DNA of 64,000 bases, from the NCBI GenBank assembly GCA_963703015.1, contig OY969779.1:1674001-1738000 (forward strand), read 5' to 3'. This document shows, piece by piece, positions 56,899 through 64,000 of the stretch. This stretch comes from Methanobacterium_B sp963703015. Its GTDB lineage: Archaea > Methanobacteriota > Methanobacteria > Methanobacteriales > Methanobacteriaceae. Position 1 is the first letter of the stretch, and every line of letters begins with the position of its first letter. Position numbers and translations under genes: made by a program. The notes under the pieces were generated by a model, which did no database searches, was not told the DNA's origin, and saw only the letters and a list, made by a program, of their open reading frames with translations.

Positions 56899-57840
56899 TT
56901 AACCCTCATCAACAATTCTTTTTCCTGTGAGATTTATGAAGACATCTTCGAGGTTAGGATGTTCGAGTTCAATTGATTTTACAATTATATCGTTATCATT
57001 TGCAAAATTAACCACTGTGGCAACTAAATTTTCCCCACTCTCCACCATTATTTTGATGTATGAGTCAACAACCATGATATTTTTTATGAAGTCCAATTTT
57101 TCAGCTTCTTTTACGAATTTTTCCTGGTCATCAACTTTTATTGTGATAACATCTGCCTTAAGATCTCTTTTTAAGTTTTTAGGAGAATCTGCAGTGATTA
57201 TTTGTCCATGGTTAATGATTGCTATTTCATCACAGAGCTTGTCAGCTTCTTCCATGTAATGTGTTGACATTAAAACTGTGATATCTTCAGTTTTATTTAG
57301 TTCCTGGATATATTCCCATATATTTTCCCTGGTTTGAGGGTCTAATCCTAGCGTTGGTTCGTCAAGGAAAAGAATCTTGGGATGATGTATCAATCCCCTT
57401 CCAATCTCCAGCCTTCTTTTCATTCCTCCTGAGTATGTTTTTGTGTACTCATCTGCCTTGTCTCCAAGTGCAATTAGATCAAGCACTTCTTCTATCCTCT
57501 GTTTCCTCAGATCCATTGGAACACCATACAATGCAGCATGCATTTCCAAATGTTCTCGTCCAGTTAAAATATCATCCAATGCCCGGGATTGAAAAACTAC
57601 TCCTATGGATTGTCTTACCTCTTTAGAATTTTTCATTACATCGTATCCATTGACTGTTGCAGTTCCAGAAGTCGGATGTAATATGGTGCACAGCATTGAT
57701 ATTAGAGTGGTTTTACCGGCACCATTTGGTCCCAGAACTCCATAAACACTGTTTTTTGGTACTTTAAGATTTATTGAATTTACCGCAGTAAAATCATCAT
57801 AAACCTTGCTGATTTCATGAGTTTCAATTATATACTCCAT
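56899..57840 (-). CDS. ABC transporter ATP-binding protein (DrrA-like)
   Basis: A 313-residue ATPase. Walker A is GPNGAGKTT (about 38-46), the signature motif YSGGMKRRLEIGRGL, Walker B ILFLDEPTLGLDP, and the H-loop STHYMEE. The C-terminal 80 residues are the DrrA-type regulatory extension. ATG 57840 has GGTG at spacing 6; an upstream start at 57849 is less likely. It forms an exporter with the permease. Confidence 0.93.
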   Translation of the reverse strand: MEYIIETHEISKVYDDFTAVNSINLKVPKNSVYGVLGPNGAGKTTLISMLCTILHPTSGTATVNGYDVMKNSKEVRQSIGVVFQSRALDDILTGREHLEMHAALYGVPMDLRKQRIEEVLDLIALGDKADEYTKTYSGGMKRRLEIGRGLIHHPKILFLDEPTLGLDPQTRENIWEYIQELNKTEDITVLMSTHYMEEADKLCDEIAIINHGQIITADSPKNLKRDLKADVITIKVDDQEKFVKEAEKLDFIKNIMVVDSYIKIMVESGENLVATVVNFANDNDIIVKSIELEHPNLEDVFINLTGKRIVDEG

Positions 57841-58036
57841 AAATAACACCTTTAAAAAAGTTTACAATAAATATTATGACAATGGATTGATAAGTTATTT
57901 TTGATTTAAAAGTCATAGTAATAACAAAGTACTAACAAATACAGCAAAAACTAACAGATGAGCTGTTGAATCATTGTAACATTTAGATTGCTTTCAATAT
58001 ACAAAAAAAATTTAATGGAATAGTTGGTGATAACTC

Positions 58037-59404
58037 ATGATATTAGAAACTGTGAAATCAGAAGGAATTGCCCATAAATCATATTTCATAGGGGCCAATG
58101 GAATAGCAGCAGTGGTTGATCCAAGGAGGGATTGTGATATCTACATTGATATTGCAGAGAAAAATAACATGAAGATCAACTATATTTTTGAAACCCATAG
58201 GAACGAAGATTTTACCACTGGTTCATTAGAGCTCCGTGAAATTGTTGGGGCGGATATATTTCATGGAAAAGGGGTTGATTTTGCATATGGCAATTCCGTA
58301 GTTGAAGGGGATAAATTTCAAATAGGAAATCTTGTTATTGAAATTATTGAAACCCCTGGACATACCAGTGAAAGCATATCGCTATTGTTAAAGGACAGAG
58401 ACGTATCTGAATATCCATACTTGGTATTCACTGGTGATACTATTTTTGCTGGAGAAATTGGTAGGTGTGACCTTTATGGAAACAATGAAACCTTGAAAAT
58501 GGCTGAAGCAATGTACAACAGCGTCTTTAATAAACTTCTTAAATTAGATGATAATGTTATAATCCTACCTGCACATGGTTCAGGTTCTGTTTGTGGAGCA
58601 GTTATTCGTGAACAGGAATTTACAACTGTGGGTTATGAAAAAAAGACTAACAATACACTTAAAAAATCTGAAAAAGAATTCCTTGAATTTAAAGTACAGG
58701 AGAAACTTTACACCCCTCCCTACTTCAAAGAAATGGAAAAGAATAATTTAAATGGGCCCTCCCTCATCTGTAAACTACCCTATTTAAAGCCACTAGGAAT
58801 ACATGAATTGAAAGAATTGATGTCTAAGGGAGGTCAAGTCGTTGATGTGAGGGATCCTGCAGCATTTGCAGGCGGACATATTCCAAACACTCTGAATATT
58901 TGGAAAGACGGCCTACCTTCATATGCAGGGTGGTTCTTAAATTATGAACAACCAATAATTGTGGTGGACGAAAATAACAGTAACATAGAGGATCTTAAGA
59001 GATATCTGATAAGATTGGGTTATGATAATGTCTATGGTTATCTTTCTGGAGGATTTCCAGTATGGTTCAAGGGATCTGGAGATTTTGAAACTGTTCACAC
59101 ATGGTCAGTTCATGATTTGCTTCCAAACATGGGGAAAAAATCTCTTTTTATATTGGATGTAAGGAAGAAAAACGACTGGGAAAAAGAGCGTATAGAAGGT
59201 TCTTACAACATATACATAGGAGAACTCAAAGAAAATTTGGATAAAGTTCCAAAGAATAAACATGTGGCTGTAACATGTGATACTGGTTACAAGGCAAGTA
59301 TCGGAACTTCCATACTAAAAATGAATGGCTACAAAAATGTAACTAATGTAATGGGAAGTATGACAGCATGGAAAAAAGCAGGATATCCAGTTGTGAAGAG
59401 CTGA
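58037..59404 (+). CDS. MBL-fold hydrolase fused to two rhodanese domains
   Basis: A 455-residue protein with an N-terminal metallo-beta-lactamase domain (1-240) and two rhodanese domains (about 265-355 and 365-453). It is related to persulfide dioxygenase/CstB-type proteins. The usual THxHxDH motif reads THRNEDF (residues 53-59), so two metal-binding histidines are missing, though TPGHTSES, FTGDTIFAGE and PAHGSG are kept. The rhodanese active loops are also unusual: the first has no Cys, the second has TCDTGYKAS with Cys. Sulfur transfer is inferred. GGTGAT precedes the ATG. Confidence 0.85.
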   Translation: MILETVKSEGIAHKSYFIGANGIAAVVDPRRDCDIYIDIAEKNNMKINYIFETHRNEDFTTGSLELREIVGADIFHGKGVDFAYGNSVVEGDKFQIGNLVIEIIETPGHTSESISLLLKDRDVSEYPYLVFTGDTIFAGEIGRCDLYGNNETLKMAEAMYNSVFNKLLKLDDNVIILPAHGSGSVCGAVIREQEFTTVGYEKKTNNTLKKSEKEFLEFKVQEKLYTPPYFKEMEKNNLNGPSLICKLPYLKPLGIHELKELMSKGGQVVDVRDPAAFAGGHIPNTLNIWKDGLPSYAGWFLNYEQPIIVVDENNSNIEDLKRYLIRLGYDNVYGYLSGGFPVWFKGSGDFETVHTWSVHDLLPNMGKKSLFILDVRKKNDWEKERIEGSYNIYIGELKENLDKVPKNKHVAVTCDTGYKASIGTSILKMNGYKNVTNVMGSMTAWKKAGYPVVKS

Positions 59405-59631
59405 ACTTCAAAATTTATATATGAAGTCCTAAAACCATAAACCCTAAAACTAAATAAATTCCATCATAAAATAGCATAACAACTGGGTTAAGTTCACACC
59501 CTGAAAATTAATGAAACCATATTTTAACCAATGGATTGAATCATTAATTCAAGTAAAATTAGAACCCTGATGTTAAAAATAAATTTAGATTGTTATAGCG
59601 ATATGCAATTTTTATAAAGGAGTTAGATAAA

Positions 59632-60120
59632 ATGGAAAAATTCAATATAAAAGAATTACCACTTCTCATAGGTTCGTTAATGATACCATTTTTAGTGGCA
59701 TCTCTGGGATCCTACTTCACTTTCTCAAATATCACCACTTGGTACGCAGCATTAGCAAAACCATTTTGGGCACCTCCAAACTGGATATTTGGACCTGTTT
59801 GGACTATACTATACTTTTTAATGGGAATAGCACTGTTTTTAATTCTGCGTAAAGGGTTGTACAGGCAGGATGTTAAATTTGCAGTAGTAATATTTGGTAT
59901 TCAACTTGCATTGAACCTTATTTGGTCTGTTGTATTCTTTGGAGCTCACTCCCTCTTTGGAGGATTTATTGTGATAATGTTCCTATGGATAGCAATATTT
60001 GCAAACATCATAGCCTTCAGTGTACTATCAAGAAATGCAGGTCTGCTTTTAATACCCTACATTATTTGGGTGAGCATAGCCAGTTACTTAAACTACTCAG
60101 TCTACCTGTTGAACCACTAA
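59632..60120 (+). CDS. tspO: TspO/MBR family protein
   Basis: A 162-residue membrane protein with five transmembrane helices and the tryptophan-rich signature of TspO/MBR: WYAALAKPFWAPPNWIFGPVWTILYFLMG (cited for KPFWAPPNW and GPVWT), then LNLIWSVVFFGAHS. Family members bind tetrapyrroles. GGAGTT precedes the ATG. It ends 1 bp before the convergent alkD gene. Confidence 0.93.
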   Translation: MEKFNIKELPLLIGSLMIPFLVASLGSYFTFSNITTWYAALAKPFWAPPNWIFGPVWTILYFLMGIALFLILRKGLYRQDVKFAVVIFGIQLALNLIWSVVFFGAHSLFGGFIVIMFLWIAIFANIIAFSVLSRNAGLLLIPYIIWVSIASYLNYSVYLLNH

Positions 60121-60121
60121 C

Positions 60122-60799
60122 TTAGATCCCCAATTTTTTTCTTACTTTTTCACTTTTCAATTCATTTAGAGCGTTACTAGCTATCCATTTAGAAGATTTT
60201 GTGTTGATTGCCAAAATTTCTTCTGACAAATCTATGGAACTTTTATTTAAACTGGAATTTTTCTTCCCAATACTCCTTAAAGCCCAGTTCACAGCCTTTT
60301 TGACGAAATTTCGATTGTCAGTTGAGGCGGAGATCATTAGGGGGAAGTACTGTTCAAACTGTTCATCTGGCTGTTTTTTATCATGAACAGCAAGCACAGC
60401 TAACAATGAAAAAGCTGCTCTTTTGACAAATTCTTCTTCATGGTCTCCCCATTCAAAAACTTTATCGTATGCAAACTTTGTTTTCCTAAACAAGTTCATA
60501 CAGCACTGATCACAAATTTCCCAGTAATCAAATTCCAAGGCCCATTCATTCATCTGGGTGGACGAAACCATTTTAGGGTCATCGATCATACTCGCCAGTA
60601 TTTTAGTTTCTCTAAAATCTAATTCCCAAAGTTTCAATGCCAATTCATGGTTTTTACCAGCTTCCTTAGCAATTCTTCGCAGTTCTGGTAGTTTTACTGC
60701 GTAGGTTTTTTCTGGGGTTATACCAAACCTAGCCATTCCTTCTATATTCTCGGGTGTAGAAAGTGATTCGAGTTTGCCAACTATTTCTTGGAGTTCCAC
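60122..60799 (-). CDS. AlkD-like DNA alkylation repair protein
   Basis: A 225-residue all-helical HEAT-repeat protein of the AlkD/DNA-alkylation-repair family. It includes YAVKLPELRRIAKEAGKNHELALKLW (cited in part), ETKILASMIDDP, and FVKKAVNWALRSIGKKNSSL. GTG start with GGGGGAAAAC upstream. AlkD enzymes excise alkylated purines such as N7-methylguanine, but the activity of this member is inferred from the fold. Confidence 0.88.
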   Translation of the reverse strand: MELQEIVGKLESLSTPENIEGMARFGITPEKTYAVKLPELRRIAKEAGKNHELALKLWELDFRETKILASMIDDPKMVSSTQMNEWALEFDYWEICDQCCMNLFRKTKFAYDKVFEWGDHEEEFVKRAAFSLLAVLAVHDKKQPDEQFEQYFPLMISASTDNRNFVKKAVNWALRSIGKKNSSLNKSSIDLSEEILAINTKSSKWIASNALNELKSEKVRKKLGI

Positions 60800-60941
60800 T
60801 ACGTTTTCCCCCTATTATTTGTATCTAACAAATCATGTTATCCCTAAATATTGAGTTTCAATTAATTATTGGGTATAAGAATTTATAATTTCAAAAAAAA
60901 GAATGGTTGGATTGGAAATGATATACATTTCGCAATCAAAT

Positions 60942-62720
60942 TTACAGGATCACTGATTCATAGAGTGGTGTGATTTTGTTCGAGGTGGTGCTTAGACTGG
61001 TGGTATGCTCTGAATAATTTCCGGAATGGTAACCTTCACTGTAGAGATCAGTCATATCTTGCTTTGTTTGAACTTGAATGGTGCTATTAAACTTAGTTAG
61101 ACTATCTTCGACACCATTTGCATTTCCAGTTATCTGTAAACCAACTAGTTTTCCCTTTGTGCTGCGTTTGTAGTTGAAGTTCATCAATGTTGTTTTTGTG
61201 TATGTGGAGTTGCTGTAGCTGGTTGTTGAATTAGACACCTTTTTCATCAAAGAGTAATTTCCATTAAAACTCTGGTAAACAAACTTCAATTTGGCACTGG
61301 TACTGCTAAAAGTGGTTCCATTGTTTTGATAGTTTATATTCACTGTGGAATTTTTGTAAAGCTGCTGTCCATTTTTATAATCCATTGCAGTTTGAACACG
61401 CCCTGTGAAACTTAATGTTTTACTTACTTTACCCTTCAATGTTTCAAAGATCTGTGATCCAACCTTTTTAGATTCTGATGTGTAGAACACACTTCCTTGA
61501 GAGTTGCTTAATGTGAGTTTGCTGTTGATAAACATGTTGTTAAAGTAGTAAACAACTCTGTGAATCGTACTTCCTTGATCATTCTTACCTGTGACCATTA
61601 CTGTGGTGTACTTACCATAGCCTTGAGCTCCTTTGGTTTTGGTGCTGGAAATTTGGTAGTGAAGATCAGATTTGTATGAGTTGAAGTTTATTGATGTATT
61701 CTTTCCATCGGCTGAAAATGTTGATTTATATCCATAATTCAAGCCGTTTAATACTTCTCCACTGATTTTACTTGGAATGGTTGTGCTGTCCTTGAAAACC
61801 ATTTGTCCAATTAATTTTTTGTTAGGCGCCCTTGGAATTGAATACTTGGAAATTTCTTTCCCATTGAACACTATGGAGTCTGGTGTTCCTCTGCTGTCTG
61901 ATGCCCAGATCTTAACGTTGGTTGAGTAATTCACCAGATCCTTCACATTTTGAACCTGATAAGTCATGATATTACGTCTGTTTACTCCCCAACGATCCGT
62001 CATTGCAAGTTTGATTGATGAAGCAACAGGATTCGCAGTTGAAATATAACCTGTTCTGTAACATGATGGACTGTTTGGTACGCTTACGTACTGCCCATTT
62101 GACATTTTAAATAATGCAGTTTTCAAGCTTCCTCCATTGTAAGTTACTGCTCCCACATTATCATCTGGAGCTTTTATTAAGAAATGTCCCATACCCATTT
62201 GTCTGAGGATGGATGTAGCACTTTTTATGGTGCCGGATGTTATGTGGCCAGATGCAGATGTTTTTCCTGCAAGCTCCATTAGCTGTTTGTTCAAACTTGG
62301 GATATCAGGACCTCCTGCACCAAATATCCACCCATTCTTGGATATAACTGTATGGAAAAAATATCCGTTGGTTGTTTTGTATTCTTCCAATGCATCCTTC
62401 CCATTCCAATTTGTTTTCTTAATGTACAGGGTAGCTGTATAAACTGAGTCCCTTCTGAATGAATACATATCATATCCCTTTTTTACATGGAGTAAAACAG
62501 AGCAACAACCATATCCTGGTACTATTTGATTTTTAGTACTATTCACCTTCTTTGTAGTGCTGGATGTGGAGTTATTGTGATTTGAAATCAGCTTAAAATG
62601 TTGAGTTGTAATTGATTGACTATTAGAATGCTTAACATTAGTTGTATTTGCAGCTGAAGCACTGCCCATCAAACATATGATCATTAAAACCGATAAAATC
62701 AACACATATTTTCTTTCCAA
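60942..62720 (-). CDS. Large secreted protein with Cys-nucleophile-like hydrolase domain
   Basis: A secreted protein of about 592 residues. I choose TTG 62720 because GAGGGTGAT lies 7 bases upstream (GTG 62732 is part of that site); this gives a signal peptide ending GSASA. A Ser/Thr/Asn-rich linker follows, then a domain starting GYGCCSVLLHVKKGYDMYSF that keeps FFHTVISKNGWIFGAGG. This resembles N-terminal-nucleophile acyltransferase-like domains found in methanogen surface proteins. The C-terminal half is repetitive beta sequence rich in sequons. A cell-surface or pseudomurein role is inferred. Confidence 0.65.
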   Translation of the reverse strand: MERKYVLILSVLMIICLMGSASAANTTNVKHSNSQSITTQHFKLISNHNNSTSSTTKKVNSTKNQIVPGYGCCSVLLHVKKGYDMYSFRRDSVYTATLYIKKTNWNGKDALEEYKTTNGYFFHTVISKNGWIFGAGGPDIPSLNKQLMELAGKTSASGHITSGTIKSATSILRQMGMGHFLIKAPDDNVGAVTYNGGSLKTALFKMSNGQYVSVPNSPSCYRTGYISTANPVASSIKLAMTDRWGVNRRNIMTYQVQNVKDLVNYSTNVKIWASDSRGTPDSIVFNGKEISKYSIPRAPNKKLIGQMVFKDSTTIPSKISGEVLNGLNYGYKSTFSADGKNTSINFNSYKSDLHYQISSTKTKGAQGYGKYTTVMVTGKNDQGSTIHRVVYYFNNMFINSKLTLSNSQGSVFYTSESKKVGSQIFETLKGKVSKTLSFTGRVQTAMDYKNGQQLYKNSTVNINYQNNGTTFSSTSAKLKFVYQSFNGNYSLMKKVSNSTTSYSNSTYTKTTLMNFNYKRSTKGKLVGLQITGNANGVEDSLTKFNSTIQVQTKQDMTDLYSEGYHSGNYSEHTTSLSTTSNKITPLYESVIL

Positions 62721-62809
62721 AATCTTTATCACCCTCTTTATTTTTGTTGTATTTGATCATTAATAATTTATCTGGAATTTTTTTTACAAGCCCCTAAAGT
62801 TAATAATAA

Positions 62810-63574
62810 TCAAAGCTTTTGATCAAGCAGCCCTAACATCCTAACTCCGGAAATAATCATTAATGGGCCAATTAGAAACTGGGTTAAAATATCTACCAGA
62901 TCCCATTTGTAAATATGCACCGGTACAAAGCTGTATGTTAAAAAGGTACAGACAAGAATTAAGGATGCTAAACCAATCAAAATATAGACGACAGAGAGGT
63001 TTTTAATTCCTGAATTTTTAAACCGTTGTTTGATGCCCTTGAAATCGAATCCTGAATATATTGAACCTTTGAAATGTGCCATGTTTAAAAGAACTCCCAT
63101 GTACCAGAAATATATAATGGCAAACATTCCAAGCACAATAATAAAATAGAGCATTCTAGATGAATTTACGTAGTACATTATCACATCGGGATTAAGTTCT
63201 AGAACCTTCATCAAAATTTTTCCATTGAGTATTGCAAGCCCCATCAATACTATTGGAAGTAATAAATAGGTAAAAAGCACCAAATTTTCCTTTAATCCGT
63301 GTATCAGTATGGATTTAAATCCGACAAAGTTCGGAGATTTATCAGAACCATGCACAGTACTTTCCAATAGTTTGAATATGTAACCAGATTCCATGATCCA
63401 TAGAAATCCGATGATCAACAACACAGACAAATCATACAGATCAAAACCTGGGGGATTTCCAGGAAGTGTATACATATTTTCGGCTAAAAACAATATTAAA
63501 CCTAAAAAGAGTAGGTTGTACCATCCATTTAATGCATAATTAAGAGCATCTTTCAAATTCACTAGGATTTTCAT
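62810..63574 (-). CDS. DUF4013-family membrane protein
   Basis: A 254-residue protein with about six transmembrane helices. The family-typical N-terminus LKDALNYALNGWYNLLFLGLIL and the central GFKSILIHGLKENLVLFTYLLLPI are visible. DUF4013 proteins are common in Methanobacteriales and of unknown function. It lies about 90 bp downstream... of its own promoter region and upstream of the large secreted protein gene, with no close operon partner besides it. Confidence 0.75.
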   Translation of the reverse strand: MKILVNLKDALNYALNGWYNLLFLGLILFLAENMYTLPGNPPGFDLYDLSVLLIIGFLWIMESGYIFKLLESTVHGSDKSPNFVGFKSILIHGLKENLVLFTYLLLPIVLMGLAILNGKILMKVLELNPDVIMYYVNSSRMLYFIIVLGMFAIIYFWYMGVLLNMAHFKGSIYSGFDFKGIKQRFKNSGIKNLSVVYILIGLASLILVCTFLTYSFVPVHIYKWDLVDILTQFLIGPLMIISGVRMLGLLDQKL

Positions 63575-63910
63575 TAAAAATACCCGGATAATAATTTTTT
63601 TTAATAATAAAATGATGTTACAATAAATAATATAAAATTTATGATTAACAAAACATTTGGGGTTTGATCAAGATTCAAATTAACTAAGACCCGTTGTCAA
63701 ATTGAAATTAGTGTATTTATCATGATTTTGTTAACCATTTGGAACTGACTTTTTTTACCCTAATTTGTTGGGCACTGGTGCGAATGCCATTTATGGATAA
63801 ACAGGCTTCTGATACCAAAACTAAAAACTGGTTTAAAAAGGAATATGTAATACAAATTAATTAATTAATCATAATAATTAGGAGATCCATAGTACTACTG
63901 TGGTGATAGA
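63575..63910. other. 336-bp divergent intergenic region
   Basis: AT-rich DNA between the DUF4013 gene and the TctA-type gene. A 26-codon frame at 63784-63864 is too short and weakly initiated to call. No RNA gene or repeat is apparent. Confidence 0.6.
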
Positions 63911-63925
63911 ATTTTTGATCTGCTT

Positions 63926-64000
63926 ATGGCCTGTATACTTGGAGTTATAGTTGGAGTATTCACGGGTTTGATTCCGGGGATACATGTTAACACAGTTGCA
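63926..64000 (+). CDS. TctA-type tripartite tricarboxylate transporter permease, 3' end outside the window
   Basis: The first 25 codons from ATG 63926 read MACILGVIVGVFTGLIPGIH and on into VNTVA, the characteristic N-terminus of TctA/DUF112 permeases, which carry GLxPGxHxN. The ribosome site GGTGAT (63902-63907) fits better with an in-frame ATT at 63911 (IFDLLMACILG), which would be an unusual start codon. The gene runs off the end of the window. Confidence 0.7.
   Translation, partial: MACILGVIVGVFTGLIPGIHVNTVA

Noticed and set aside
63784..63864. 26-codon frame MPFMDKQASDTKTKNWFKK and on
   Set aside because: Short, with only a GGTG 3 bases from the ATG, and in AT-rich spacer; coding cannot be supported.

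Overview
The window comes from a mesophilic, low-GC hydrogenotrophic methanogen of the order Methanobacteriales, most likely Methanobacterium or a close relative. The evidence is an A-type ATP synthase operon with a duplicated proteolipid, a methanofuran-biosynthesis kinase (MfnE), a YcaO protein of the McrA-thioamidation type, an F420-type lactaldehyde dehydrogenase, archaeal translation proteins (aEF1B, Pth2, TiaS, Thg1), a tRNA-Gln with the archaeal A1-U72 pair, myo-inositol-1-phosphate synthase, and sensor kinases of the HisKA_2 type. Ribosome binding sites are strong GGAGG or GGTGAT motifs, and the DNA between genes is AT-rich.

Layout. 1-9.9 kb: a LarC 3' part and queC, a V4R protein converging on a roadblock protein, then a minus-strand block with pycB, a GT-C-type membrane protein, inositol-phosphate synthase and three membrane or secreted proteins. 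10-11.1 kb: an orphan gene whose 3' end is repeated exactly (112 bp) about 200 bp downstream. 11.1-17.9 kb, minus strand: a hydrolase, then the YcaO-Pth2-MfnE-Zn protein-aEF1B cluster, a site-2 protease, and a sensor kinase overlapping an ErcA-like iron alcohol dehydrogenase. 18-29.3 kb: mixed housekeeping genes (HIT protein, M24 peptidase, pilus TadC and pilin, lactaldehyde dehydrogenase, aspartate dehydrogenase, Thg1, JAMM protease, SerA and others). 29.4-35.8 kb: an HTH regulator divergent from tiaS across a 20-bp gap, followed by an unusual four-gene set (MmgE/PrpD, U32-like barrel, fumarase-alpha-like, citrate-synthase-like). 35.9-45.1 kb: the complete A-type ATP synthase operon H-I-K-E-C-F-A-B-D plus a DUF22 gene. 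45-64 kb: small conserved proteins, an ATP-grasp ligase, tRNA-Gln, a Cas4-like nuclease with a coiled-coil partner, a UbiA prenyltransferase, sensory proteins, a DASS transporter, an ABC exporter, an MBL-rhodanese fusion, TspO, AlkD, a large secreted protein, a DUF4013 protein and the start of a TctA-type permease.

Most of the window is ordinary methanogen chromosome. I see no CRISPR array, insertion sequence, prophage or replication origin. The best candidates for undescribed biology are the PrpD/U32-like/fumarase-alpha/citryl-CoA-lyase-like operon (31.8-35.8 kb), the translationally overlapping ErcA-like and histidine kinase pair (15.6-17.9 kb), the repeated gene end at 10.7-11.0 kb, and a TCACCGGTGA palindrome that supplies the Shine-Dalgarno sequence for two divergent genes. 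Two genes (HIT, coiled-coil) look frameshifted near their C-termini, and two (DASS transporter, TctA) have ACG or ATT where the ribosome binding site predicts ATG. These four could be sequencing errors or real lesions.
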